Positions 1 through 10,152 of a DNA stretch of 64,000 nucleotides are shown here, in pieces. A program made the position numbers and the translations under genes. Under the pieces are notes generated by a model. That model saw only the letters and a program-made list of their open reading frames with translations, was not told where the DNA came from and made no database searches. How positions within the stretch are numbered: the stretch's first letter is position 1; each line of letters starts with the position of its first letter. Source of the stretch: Parasponia andersonii (lineage: Eukaryota > Streptophyta > Magnoliopsida > Rosales > Cannabaceae); assembly GCA_002914805.1 (NCBI GenBank), contig JXTB01000187.1:101287-165286 (forward strand), written 5' to 3'.

Positions 1-931
1 ACGGGCTTGAAATGACTATGCTAGTCATCTTCTTCCTTGTGATATCATCTTATTCTTCCTCCTTAATTTCAGAAGCCACAGAACCAAAGTAAAAGAGAAT
101 ACAAATATAATCGACCTGTCATGGCTACTTAACACCTCAACTTTCTATATACACAAATGTTGAGATTAAAACAATGGGTTTTAAATAGTGGCTATATTTA
201 TTTAGAAAAGCTTGAAAAAATAGCAAATGGATTATGTCTGAGCATGGATAATAATTGTTTTCCTCACTAATGTTTCTTTTATTTTTTCAACATTATACCA
301 AATTTTTAGAGAGAGAGCGGTGGAAATTAAGTTCAGTGATTCACAATAAAACTGAGCTATAGAGCAATGGTAATAGACATCAGATATGAAGGGCGCCATG
401 ACTATGGCGACTATTGTCTTTGATTTACAAAGAGAATGCAAAATGCTCCGCAATAATGGCTATCTCTGTGACCTTCCAAGGTTTTCTTTACCTTCCTTAG
501 CTTTGCATTCACATAAGAAAGACGAAGAAAATAATATGTACATATTTTTAGATTATTTTTGCTCTGTAAATAACCTTATGGATTTATTTATTTTTTATTT
601 TTTAAGAGTATGTTGTGCAACCATAGCCTCAGACTAAAGTTGCAGATGTTTAAAGCCACAAATGCTTCTTTGAAAGTACCGTGTAACCATCATCAACATT
701 TGTGACTGACTTTTTCATTCATAAGCAAAAGCCCAGTAACTAGTGGTAGCAGCCTATCCTCTTATTTATTTTCGGGCAAGGTAACCCTTCTAAAAAGATT
801 TCATCACAACAACAAGGTTCATCTCTTTTGGTATAATTTTCAAAATTAACTTGTAATTGTTTTGTTTTGCTTTTTCTTTTCAATTTTTTTTTTTAAATGT
901 TTCCAGGTTATACCCTTATCAATCTGACCAT
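1..931. other. Intergenic, no gene recognised
   Basis: AT-rich sequence with only short open frames and no protein similarity that I recognise. It forms the left flank of the copia-A element. No target-site duplication could be matched between this flank and the right end of copia-A. Confidence 0.5.
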
Positions 932-1036
932 TGTTGGGATGTGTTAATAAATTTTATTGCACTACTGCAGTTTATTTTTGGTTACCTTAGATAAGTTATT
1001 TTACTCAGCTTAGTTTATGTGTAAATCAATGGTTAT
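932..1036 (+). repeat. copia-A left LTR, first part (split by Tat insertion)
   Basis: Starts TGTTGGGATG and runs through a block (TTTTATTG...CTTAGTTTATGTGTAAATCAATGGTTAT) that recurs at about 13045-13137 in the right LTR of the same element. The LTR is interrupted after GTTAT and resumes at 9391, so the two pieces plus one copy of GTTAT give the continuous sequence seen at 13.1 kb. This is direct evidence of nested insertion. Confidence 0.85.
1032..1036. repeat. Target-site duplication GTTAT, left copy
   Basis: GTTAT occurs immediately before the Tat-like insert (1032-1036) and immediately after it (9391-9395). The uninterrupted copia-A right LTR near 13.13 kb has the motif once. Five bp is the usual duplication made by LTR-retrotransposon integrase. 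Confidence 0.9.
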
Positions 1037-1301
1037 TGTTGATACGATTCTTACCAGCTGTCCACGTGTCTTTGAACTGCTGATATTGTATCTACCAACT
1101 ATCAATGTATCCTTGCTATCTCAGAGTACTTTTGACTTCAACTCGGGTCGGAATGGCGGGGGTGGCCACCTGCAAAAACTCTCTGATACTTAAGTCAGTT
1201 GTTTATCCCTGAGTTTGAGTTGCAAAGATACGTGGACAGTTGGTAGATACAACGTCAGCAGTTCAGAGACACGTGGACAGCTGGTAAGAATCACACCAAC
1301 A
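1037..1301 (+). repeat. Rearranged 5' LTR: inverted U5 end joined to a normal U5 end
   Basis: Positions 1037-1229 are the reverse complement of the last roughly 190 bp of the element (about 9200-9390), about 84% identical by eye. Positions 1230-1301 match the last 72 bp of the 3' LTR in direct orientation and end in CAACA. The internal sequence GTTTGGCACCATCTGTGGG follows. The upstream part of a normal 5' LTR is missing. Both ends of the insert therefore carry the same LTR terminus, and 1037-1301 is itself nearly palindromic (TCTTACCAGCTGTCCACGTG near 1050, its reverse complement near 1285). Confidence 0.85.
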
Positions 1302-1396
1302 GTTTGGCACCATCTGTGGGAAACCGTAGAGCTCGAGAGAAACAGTAGAAGTCTTACGATCGCGCTCTCCCCGAACAAAAGGCCATACAACATCGA

Positions 1397-1870
1397 ATGG
1401 CATCCTCGAGGATGACAACTAGGAGCACACATCCCGACGCCGAAGGGAGCTCCCGGGAAGCACGACCAAGTCTGGAGCAAAAGCTAGACTAAATGCTTGC
1501 CATCCTGGTAGAAGCAAACCGAAAGGCAGAGATGGCCCACGAGGCCATCCTAGATTTAAAAGATGAAGTCACAGAAGTGCGCAGAGATAACGCCCGCCTC
1601 GAAGGACTGCTGGCGAGCGAAGCCAGGAGCGGGTGAAAGGAAGACTTTGACGAAGAGGTCCAACAAGAGTCTGGGGGCCAACCGCCAAGGGAGGTCCCCG
1701 CCCCATCCAGATCGTGGGTACAGGGGGAGCGACAAAACCAGATAAGGCCTCTCCGGGCCGGAGCGGCGGTGGACAAAAGACACCAAGAAAGCCCGGAAGG
1801 TGTGCTTCCCAACTAGAAACAAGAAATGATGGCGGAGCTGAGTAAGAGGCTCAGGGCCCATCACAGCCAG
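1397..1870 (+). pseudogene. Tat-like gag N-terminal remnant
   Basis: Reading from the ATG at 1397, the frame encodes a hydrophilic start (MASSRMTTRSTHPDAEGSS) and then a helical, charged stretch (EANRKAEMAHEAILDLKDEV) typical of the start of Tat-lineage gag. It is broken by stops at about 1491, 1634 and 1814. The capsid core and zinc knuckle are absent; the frame ends where integrase sequence begins near 1890. It would have encoded the structural protein of the virus-like particle. Recognition rests on position directly after the LTR and on composition, so family assignment is moderate. Confidence 0.55.
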
Positions 1871-1892
1871 ACCTCCGGAGGAACTCCATTCG

Positions 1893-2732
1893 AACATAAC
1901 TCCTTGGCCGTTCGTAAAATGGGGCCTGAACATCATCGGAGAGTCCCCAGAAGCCCAAGGGGAAGAAGATACGTCTTGCTAGCCACCAATTATTTCACCA
2001 AATGGGTAGAGGCTGAAGCCTACACGACCGTTAATAAGACAGACACGATTAACTTCATTTGGAATACCGAAGGAGATACACGCTGATTATGGCACGCAGT
2101 TCTAGAATGCTAAGCTTAAGGAGCTATGTGAGTTGTATGATATAAGGCTCAGTTTCTCATCTGTACACTACCCTCAGGGGAACGGCCAGACATAGGCAAC
2201 GAATAAGGCCATATTCAGCAATATTAAAAAGAACTTATAGGAGGCTAAAGGTAGGTGGTTAGAAAAGCTACTGGCCTTTGTGTAGACCCATCGAATCATG
2301 GAGCGGAGATCAACGGGAAGAACACCATTTGCCATGGTCTACGAGTCGGAGGCTATGATCCCGACCGAGATCAGCCTCCTAACCCTTCGCTCCGAAGTAG
2401 TAAGAGATGCCTCACTGAACAAGCAGCAACTAAGCCATAACACAGACCTCCTGGAACAAACAAGGGACATAGCCCTAGTCCATCTGGTCTCGTACCACCA
2501 ACAGGCCAAGTCTTACTATGCAAAGAAGGTTAGCGCTCATCAATTTAACACCGAGGATTAGGTCTTGAAGGTCAGAATAAAAAATTCCTTGAAACTAGAC
2601 TGTAACTGGGTCCGGCCCTACAAGGTGATCAAGGCGCTTGACAATGGCGCATATGTCCTAAAAGAACTCAAAACCGGGAAGAGCCTACCAAACACATGGA
2701 ACGCCCAACACTTTAAAAAGTACCACGTGTAA
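1893..2732 (+). pseudogene. Ty3/gypsy integrase remnant (Tat-like)
   Basis: The translation shows the integrase core with gypsy hallmarks: WPFVKWGLNIIG, then YFTKWVEAEAYTTV, a region resembling YPQGNGQTE, and a C-terminal part ending RPYKVIKALDNGAYVLKEL and KKYHV before the stop at 2730-2732. It inserts retrotransposon cDNA into chromosomes. At least two frameshifts and several stops (for example at about 2236 and 2560) inactivate it. The N-terminal zinc-binding HHCC region and everything upstream in pol are deleted. The sequence after the stop passes directly into the tandem arrays. Confidence 0.85.
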
Positions 2733-2892
2733 GATGCATGTAAATGCTGTGAGATACATGTAAATGATTATATTATTGAACAGCTTAATTCTAAAATAGG
2801 TCAATATTTCTACTACACGGATTTATGCTTTGGATTGCTATGAAAAAAGGTCTGCCCCGGTGCCAGACCCCACGAACTATTTGCGCAAACAA

Positions 2893-3715
2893 AAATCGTA
2901 CTGCGGGGATCACGTCGCTCTCCGACGACCTGAGGAAACGTAAGAAGAGGAATGAGCTGCGCAATAAAATACTTGCTAGCAGATCTCATCAAAAATCGTA
3001 CTGCGGGAATCACGTCGCTCGCCGACGACTCGAAGAAATGTACGAAGAGGAATGAGCTGCACAATAAAATGCTTGCCAGCAGACCTCATCAAAAATTGTA
3101 CTGCAAGGATCACGTCGCTTGCTGATGGCCCGAGAAAATGTACGAAGAGGAATGAGCTGCACACTCAAAAACTTGCCAGTAGACTTCGGAAACGGTTGTA
3201 CCATGGGAATCACATTGTGCGATAAAACGCTTGCTGATAGCCTGAGAATACGTACGAAAAGGAATGAGCTGCGTAACCAAAAACTTGCCAGCAGACCTCA
3301 AAAAATGATCGTACTATGGGAATCACATCGTGCAATAAAACGCTTGCCGATGGCCCGAGAAAACGTACGAAGAGGAATGAGCTGCGTAACCAAAAACTTG
3401 CCAGCAGACCTCGAAAACGGTTCTAGTATGGGAATCACATCGTGCAACAAAACGCTTGCCGATGGCCCGAGAAAACGTACGAAGAGAAATGAGCTGCACA
3501 ACCAAAAATTTGCTAGCAGACCTCGAAAACGGTCATACTATGGGAATCACATCGTGCAATAAAGCTTGCTGATAGCCCAAGAAAATGTACGAAGAGGAAT
3601 AAGCTGTGCAACCAAAAACTTGCTAGCCGGCCCTATCAAGAATCATACTACGGGGATCGCATCGCTAGCCGACGACCCAAGAGGATGTACGAAGGACAAT
3701 AGGCCATGTGACGAA
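2893..3715 (+). repeat. Tandem repeat array, 100-113-bp unit
   Basis: The marker AATGAGCTGC recurs at 2951, 3051, 3151, 3263, 3376 and 3488, with a degenerate copy at 3599. Spacing is thus 100, 100, 112, 113, 112 and 111 bp. The shared core is an ATCACGTCGCT/ATCACATCGTG block, a CCGAGAAAACGTACGAAGAGG block and AACTTGCCAGCAGACCT. The 112-bp units carry an extra ~12 bp relative to the 100-bp units. Open frames here are by-products of repetition rather than genes. Confidence 0.9.
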
Positions 3716-3782
3716 AACTTGCCACTAGCCCTCAAGGAATATCTGCAGGACGGGAGAAGAGTTAGGTGATAAGACCCCTTTC

Positions 3783-4375
3783 AGAGAACACCTTAGCTAC
3801 ATGCGAGGCAAAGGCAAGCAGGGCCAGGGTGTACACGTTAGAAGTAGACCCTCTCTAAAGAGCACCTTAGCTACGCATGAGCCAAAGGCAAGTGGGGCCA
3901 GGGTCTATACGTTAGAAGCAAACCCTTCCCAAAGAGCACCTTATCTACGCATAAGCCAAAGGCAAGCAGGGCTAGGGTCTACCCGTTGGAAGTAGACCCT
4001 CCCCAGGGAGCACTGTAGTTACGCGTAAGTGAAAAGAAAGCGTGGCTAGGGTCTACACATTAGAAGCAGACCCTCCCCAAAGAGTACCTTAGCTATGCAT
4101 AAGCCAAAGAAAAGCAGGGCCAGGGTTTACCCGTTGGAAGTAGACCCTCCCCAGGGAGCACTTTAGTTACGCATAAGCCAAAGGAAAATGTGGCCAGGGT
4201 TTACCTGTTAGAAGTAGACCCTCCCCAGAGAACACCTTAGTTGTGCGTGAGCCACTGGCAAACAGGGCTAGGGTCTACCCGTTGGAAGTAGACCCTACCC
4301 AGAGAGCACCTTAGCTACGTGCGAGGCAAAGGAAAACAAGGCCAAGGCCTACCCGTTGGAAGTAAGCTCGGACAA
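3783..4375 (+). repeat. Tandem repeat array, 74-bp unit
   Basis: The block CACCTTAGCTACGC recurs with exact 74-bp spacing at 3789, 3863, 3937, 4011, 4085, 4159, 4233 and 4307, giving about eight units. Each unit holds AGCCAAAGGCAAGCAGGGCC, AGGGTCTACCCGTTGGAAG and TAGACCCTCCCC. The exact period with scattered substitutions suggests duplication within the element. Tat-lineage elements commonly carry such arrays downstream of pol. Confidence 0.92.
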
Positions 4376-5000
4376 GACAAAACACGAAGCCAGACATTAA
4401 AACCAAATTCTGTCTATTATTGCTCGAAATACAAAATGCGTGGTCGACAGGGACACAGACCCGGAGGCTCTATTTGTAAGAAGCAGGTCCTGGACGGACT
4501 TGCAGGACACATCGGAGTGGTAACGCCGTGTTTGCTCCCGGTAAGAGCCGAGCTCGGGCCTCTTCCTCTGCAGTGACGGGTCCAAGCAGTGGTCGACCAA
4601 TCCCTGGAGCGTCCCCATTTAGGGTCGAAAAAGTCCAGCCACACATGCGGGTCAAACTCTGCCAAGACAAGTCATAATAAAAATTATACATTCTCAAAGC
4701 CAGACGAGTCGGAACTCACATCCCAATCTCCAGAGCTAATCTTATCAATCATAGCACGGGGGAAATTCACTAAAACCTCCAAATCATATACAATTGAGCC
4801 AGACCCAGAGGTTAACCGCACTACCGACAAGGGTATGGCATCATATATGATGTCTGACCCTGACCATGAATGCAGGCAACAAAAAAAAGAGGGGAATAAA
4901 CATGAGAAAAATGCGTTATTTCTATTATTTAAATAGGTATTTACAACAAGGGTCAGCTTTACCTAACACAGTTAGTACTTTACAAATACATAAAGAGCGA
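4376..5000. other. Tat element spacer between tandem arrays and antisense gene
   Basis: No domain recognised. Several overlapping short frames occur on both strands. The composition resembles the rest of the Tat element and no repeat unit is seen. Confidence 0.4.
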
Positions 5001-5006
5001 GAGGTC

Positions 5007-8000
5007 CTAGTTACCTCCGATGAGGGGAGTGATACCAGCTTCGGTGCTTGGACCAGCTTCGGTAGAGGGTGGCGTAGTGGGGTCAGAATAGTCGCTAGAC
5101 AAAATGACTACACCAGACCCTCCGCTGGTTGAGGTGCCAAGACCAGGCTGATCGCCATGAACCTCCGCAGCTTGTTCTAGCAGGCCAGAAGTGGGCACAA
5201 TCTCCACGATAATAGAGGCAGATGTAGAGGGCCCGTCTTTTTCTTCATCGAGCATCTTCAGCACATCAGCGGGGTATACGATGTTGATCTTATCCCCCAA
5301 CTATTGCATATAGTGTCTGACAGAATAATGGTTCCTCTCGACGTCTTTCTACTCATCGAATTGGTCTGGCATTACCACCTCCGCGTGGCCCTAAAATTCC
5401 CTATTCTCCCAGCCAGACCTGTAGCTCTCTGCAGAAAGGACATCCACCTGCCTCTAGTACCTCGTCTTTAGCTTCTTCGCATCCGCCAGCCTATCCCTCA
5501 GCGCTGCCAGCCTTAGCTCCGCTTACCGCTGTGACAAGTCGACCAAAAGAATGTTAATATTGGCAAGGTCTTTGCCATGCTTGCGAGATAACTCTGCATG
5601 AGCTCCCATCAGTTTTTTGTGATCCGAGTAGAGATATCGGTTTACCTCGTTGGACCGGTCGAGCCTGCGCTACCTGCAGGGAATGGGCCTCCAGTTTGGC
5701 TTTCGCCTCAGCTTTCTTCGTCTCTTTAGTATCGTTGACTACTCCATCATGAGCGATGAAAGCCAGCCCCATCTCCACCCTTGCGCTTTGTAGCTCCTGC
5801 TCCTTAACCCTGAGCTCGTTTTGGGCCAGCCTGGTGGTCTCGACATGAGCCAGCCTATCTGTCTCTGCCTCGGCCTACTTGGCCACCAGCTCCTCGTGCC
5901 TGGCCCTCTCAATGCTCAGAGCATGAGCTACCGCACTGCTAACCCTCGCCTTGTCCAAGCTCCGATATAGGTCGAAGTCCACTCTCAACATTGCAAGGGT
6001 GACCTCACTCCGCTCAGCCATCACAGAATGGGCGTTCAACTACCCAGTCAGCTCCATAATGCGAGAGGAATAGAAGGATTGGACGGCGGCTAGCTGTAGG
6101 ATACAAGAAAGGGGGGTTAGTGTTCAGCAAGGATGCCAAGAAATATGGAAATAACAAGTCAAACCTGCGCAATGCTGCGTCCAGCGACGAGCTTAGCGTT
6201 CTCTAGGGAAAGTGCCTCCAGCTTAGGCTCCGCAGCTGGACCCTCTCCCTGGGCACCATCTGCGTCTGAGGAATGCAACTCCACCCCGTCAACTGCAAGG
6301 ACACCTTCTCCCTCCTCCAAATGCGCTCCGGTAACTTCTTTCAACGCTCCTGAAGTAGCAGAGGTGAGGATGGCAGGAAGCAGGGTATCGCCAAGCGTGC
6401 CTTCGGTGATAGTAGGGGATGGCTCATCCTTAGCAGAAGAGGCCATGGTGACTGCCACTACATCAGCAGCTTCGGATGTCACCCCCTAGGAGACCCGCCT
6501 AGATGTGATTTTTCGACTTTGTCTTGACCAACTCCCCCCGACGGGCCATCGTGCACAGACCTTCTCCTCCTTATGAGGGTCAACATAGCCTCATCGTCAT
6601 CGTTGCTGAAAGAGGGGGTGGTTCTACCCCTCTTCCCCGTCGGGCTCTCCTTCCCCATGGACGTGTTGGCTTCATGACCCCGCTTCATCGAGATCGGGGG
6701 TGGGAAAGACAACCGAGACTTCAACCTTGGAGCTCCTCCGCTGAGCTCCGCAATCTTCCCACGAGAGCAGGCAGTGCCAGACCTCGCGTCCACCTTCAAA
6801 TTGGAGTAGAGGGCAGAAGAAGTCAAAGCAGTGGGCTCCCCAGGCAGGCTCAAAGGCACCCATTTGCCATATACGATCTTTGTGGCCAGCATCTCCCAAG
6901 TCAGGGGTCTACTTGCCTCGGGAGAGGGGACCACGGGTATTTCACCCTCGAGCACGAACAGGCCCTTCTGGTCATCGTCCGAGCCTGTTCTTAGGGTGAC
7001 AACACCTTGCCCCACGGCCTCATCTTCCGAGGACACCACTAGACGCTGACCCACGAGGACCTTGGAGCGAGCCTTGTGCACAATGGCACTCCCCTTGACT
7101 GGGGAAGGGTCTGCCGAAGGGCCTGCATCCGAACCTGTGAAGAGCAAGCAACGTGGTTAGAACGCAGACATGACCTGATCGACGGAGCCTTAGGGTGCGA
7201 AAATAAACTCACCCTTAACCCTCTTAGGGGCAGGGGCTTCCTCTCTATGAAGCCTACCACACTCCTCGACCACGAGCCTCACCACCTCCTTGAGCTCGTA
7301 ATTGGTCTATGCCACTAGGTTATTGGGACCCGCCAGCTGGCTCGAGGCCGTGATCTGACGACCCACCATGGTGATGCGACTCTGCTCATCCTGGCGGAAT
7401 CAGTTCAGAGCTGAGGCATCAAGCTGCCTCCGCAGGTGCTTTGTGATGACCCAAATGTCCAGCAGGAAGAGGAGATATGTGACCATCCTTGGCATCATAT
7501 TCATCACCTGGGGATTCAAGACACCTAGATGTGTCGGCAATCCCCAGAAGACCCAAAGATGACGATCCCCTCCAACTCCTTGAGCCGCCCTATCGACAGT
7601 TGCGGCTCAAACTTGCTTTCCTCCGTAGAGGCTGCGCAATGCAAAATATCATGGGTAAAAATGGACGAGTTGTACACGGATCCAAAAATCATGATCTAGT
7701 ACTTACTTTGCAAAAAAAACGAAGGAATTTGGAAACGCTCTCCATTCACCCAAGGAGAGCACCACGCCCCTCCAACGATATACAGCCTGGAGTGGGAGTT
7801 CCATTGCTTGTCCGACCTCGGCAAGTCCCAAAAGATGCGGCGTCCCAGGAGCAGCTGGAGGTAGAAAGTGGGGTAAGAGCTCTTCTTGGGTATGAGGGTG
7901 AGTTTGTAGGCATAAAAGACCACCTCCAGGTCGATATACATGTTAAGGATGACTAACAGAGCAGAGAGACCCATCAAGATCATGACCCTATTAGCATTCA

Positions 8001-8268
8001 GATGCATCGGGTGAATCTCTGTCAGAGCGAAAAACTGGTGGATCAGGGGAGGAAGGGGAAACCGCAGCCATTCCAAGTGCCTCTTCCCCAAGACGATGGA
8101 GCCCTCGGGGGCAGAGGGGCAAAGGTACCAATCCGCTGGGCCCTTAACACTTTGAAAGGTAACCCCGCCAGGGAAGCAGAACTGCCTACTCAACGAGTCC
8201 AACACTGAATCCACGACGGGACAGAGCCTCTGATTCTCATTCAGGGCCATCGTTCTGAGTACCATCAA
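5007..8268 (-). pseudogene. Antisense spliced ORF of the Tat element (Transposase_28-like, decayed)
   Basis: On the minus strand a gene-like series starts near 8268. Exon 1 (8268 to about 7712) encodes about 185 residues including GKRHLEWLRFPLPPLIHQFF, IHPMHLNANRVMILMG and a Trp-rich C-terminal part. This resembles the 'putative gypsy type transposon' (Transposase_28) domain. It ends at a good donor (CAAA/GTAAGT). Further likely boundaries are an acceptor GCATTGCGCAG near 7637, a donor AAGG/GTGAGT near 7212 and an acceptor CTCTTCACAG near 7137. Then come a 222-residue hydrophilic frame (7147-6479), a 107-residue acidic frame (6482-6159) and a charged Glu/Ala-rich coiled-coil-like stretch (about 6110-5550). 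Scattered stops and a frameshift near 6481 show decay. The gene runs opposite to gag-pol, as aORFs do in Tat elements. Domain naming is from memory of the family pattern. Confidence 0.6.
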
Positions 8269-8607
8269 AGGAGCAAAATGTTAGCAAAGGGAAGAGTCAG
8301 AAGCCCTAAGATTTTTGAAAGCTAGAGCACTTGGAGATTTTGGTAAAGTAAGAAATGAGCGTGAATACGGCTTTTATAGAGGGAGAGCTGAAAAATCTCT
8401 CCTAGCTGGGAACGGTGCGAGGAAGAGGAAAGCACTGGAATTTTAAAAATCTAAAAAAAGTCACAACACAGGATAGTGTGTGCCAGCATCGATAATTGGG
8501 GAGAAATAATGGTAAGGGGACATATGTCTCCCTCAAATTGGAAGACTAGAGACACGATTTCCCCACTTGAGGGATGCAAATCTATCAAATAGAGAAATGG
8601 GGGCAGT

Positions 8608-9390
8608 TGTGGGGCCATTCCTAGATCATGTGCCATGTGGACGATTGAGTGGCAGAACAGGTCACAAAAGGGGCACGCCATCCGACACGTGTCTAGAGTA
8701 ACCATTTAAATGCCACACGAGTCACATGCGGTACTGCAAGGGCCTATAGGCCGTCCGAGGCTAGGGCCGAATCCATCCCAGACCCTAGACAGTTCAGCCC
8801 AATCCAGTCCTTCCCTCGGCAACTGGGGGTTAGAAGCCTCGAGGGTTTTCCACCAGAAGACCATGGGAGGCGATGCATTACTCCAGACCCAGACAAGGCA
8901 TTTAATACAATCCTAGGTAGGTGCACACATTGGGCAAATCGTCTTGATAGAACAGCTGTTTGTCAAAGTCTCGACCCCGACAGGCTCGAATCATAGGGGA
9001 TGGTGGAAAGTAGGCCAGGATGATGCAAGGAAAATCACGGTAATCACGGCTCGTGATCTCCGGAGTAAGTCATGACGAAAAATGGTAGTCGATCCTGGAA
9101 ATGAGAGCCAGAAAAGCTCCCAGTTCCAGGATTATATATATAAGCTATGCATCCCTCCAAAGAGGGATATATAGATATATACAAAGAAAAAAACTTTATC
9201 TTTGCTACTCAAATTCAGGGATAAACAACTGACTTAAGTATCGGAGAGTCTTTGCAGGTGGTCATCCCCATTACTCCGACCCGAGCTGAAGTCAAAAGCA
9301 CTCTGGGATAACAAGGATACGTGGATAATTGGTAGATACAACGTCAGCAGTTCAGAGACACATGGACAACTGGTAAGAATCGCACTAACA
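8608..9390 (+). repeat. 3' LTR of the Tat-like element (start uncertain)
   Basis: The right end (CACTAACA at 9390, followed by the duplication GTTAT) is certain. The start is a guess, after a purine-rich run AGAGAAATGGGGGCAG at about 8591-8606 that could be the polypurine tract. A TATA-like stretch (ATTATATATATAAGC) lies near 9131-9145 and would place transcription start shortly before the last ~190 bp. Those last ~190 bp are the part duplicated in inverted form at the left end of the insert. Confidence 0.55.
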
Positions 9391-9535
9391 GTTATGATGT
9401 AAACAAATGTAAGGCTGAGATTAAAAAGTAATATGTATCAAGGAAGCTTCTGGTACTTCTTTTTATGTTTCACAATCTGAAAAAATCAGACCTACAAAAA
9501 ATGAATATCAGCTCTTTTTCGTTCAAAGCTCTGCC
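9391..9535 (+). repeat. copia-A left LTR, second part
   Basis: Begins with the second GTTAT and continues GATGTAAACAAATGTAAGGC, matching the right LTR near 13135. Homology to the right LTR runs to the poly-T/GAAAAAATTA block near 9562 or slightly before. The normal LTR end and 5' leader are then missing, and the sequence passes into the middle of gag. Confidence 0.8.
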
Positions 9536-10079
9536 CCATATTCCCCTATTTTTTTTGAAAAAATTATTCTTCTAGATTTACAGAACTTGTTAATCAATGA
9601 AGATATATGGTGAAGATGTTCCTGATAAGAAAATTGTAGATAAGATTTTTATTAGCTTGCCTAAAAAATTTGACTCCAAAGTTTCTGTTATTGAAGAAAC
9701 AAAAGACACGTCAAAGTTGAGTCTCCAAGAATTAATGGGTTTTTTAAAGTCATTTGAGCAAAGAATATTATGAAGATGATTGTTGGTTCAAAGGAAAGCC
9801 GCAATGTTAGAATTGTAAGAAATTTGGGCATGTGCAAAAAGATTGTAGATTTAAAAATATGCAACAAGCAAGTGCTCTAGTAGAAAAAGGAAGGTGAAAC
9901 AAGTTTGTTTTATGCTCATCAAAGCACTTCTGAATCGAATAATGAGGTGTGTCTTGCAAGTGGCAACTGCTCCAATGATGGTGAAACAAAATGGTTCTTA
10001 GATAATGGTTGCACTAACCATATGACAGCAAATAAGAATATTTTTCTTGATATGAATAGTGCAGCAACTTCTAAATTTC

Positions 10080-10152
10080 AAAAGGCAAAGGAACCACTAA
10101 ATTTCAAAAGAAGAAAGGCAAAGGAACCATTAAATTTCAAAAGAAGAAAGAG
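10080..10152 (+). repeat. Short tandem duplication in copia-A, ~33-bp unit
   Basis: The block GGCAAAGGAACCACTAAATT plus CAAAAGAAGAAA occurs twice in direct succession, with one substitution (CCACTA/CCATTA). It adds about eleven codons between protease and integrase. Confidence 0.8.

Larger units (their letters stand above)
1037..9390 (+). mobile_element. Non-autonomous Ty3/gypsy Tat-like retrotransposon inserted in copia-A LTR
   Basis: An 8354-bp insert bounded by TG...CA ends and a 5-bp duplication (GTTAT). In order it contains an anomalous 5' LTR remnant (1037-1301), a post-LTR motif TTTGGCACCATCTGTGGG, a gag N-terminal remnant, an integrase remnant, two tandem-repeat arrays, an antisense spliced ORF region and a 3' LTR. 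Protease, reverse transcriptase and RNase H are absent: gag is joined almost directly to integrase near 1.88 kb. The extra region with tandem repeats and an antisense gene between pol and the 3' LTR is characteristic of the Tat lineage (known family feature). Lineage assignment is an inference from this layout. Confidence 0.8.

Noticed and set aside
927-931. Target duplication for copia-A
   Set aside because: ACCAT before the left LTR does not match the sequence after the right LTR (ATCTA or GCAAC depending on the end chosen).
2893-4375. Regularly spaced repeats that could suggest a CRISPR array
   Set aside because: Units are 74 and 100-113 bp with no short conserved repeat and unique spacers, and they lie inside a plant retrotransposon. 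They are ordinary tandem repeats.
6524-6994. 156-residue plus-strand frame in the Tat element
   Set aside because: It is a shadow of the minus-strand 222-residue frame, which has the better splice context and composition.
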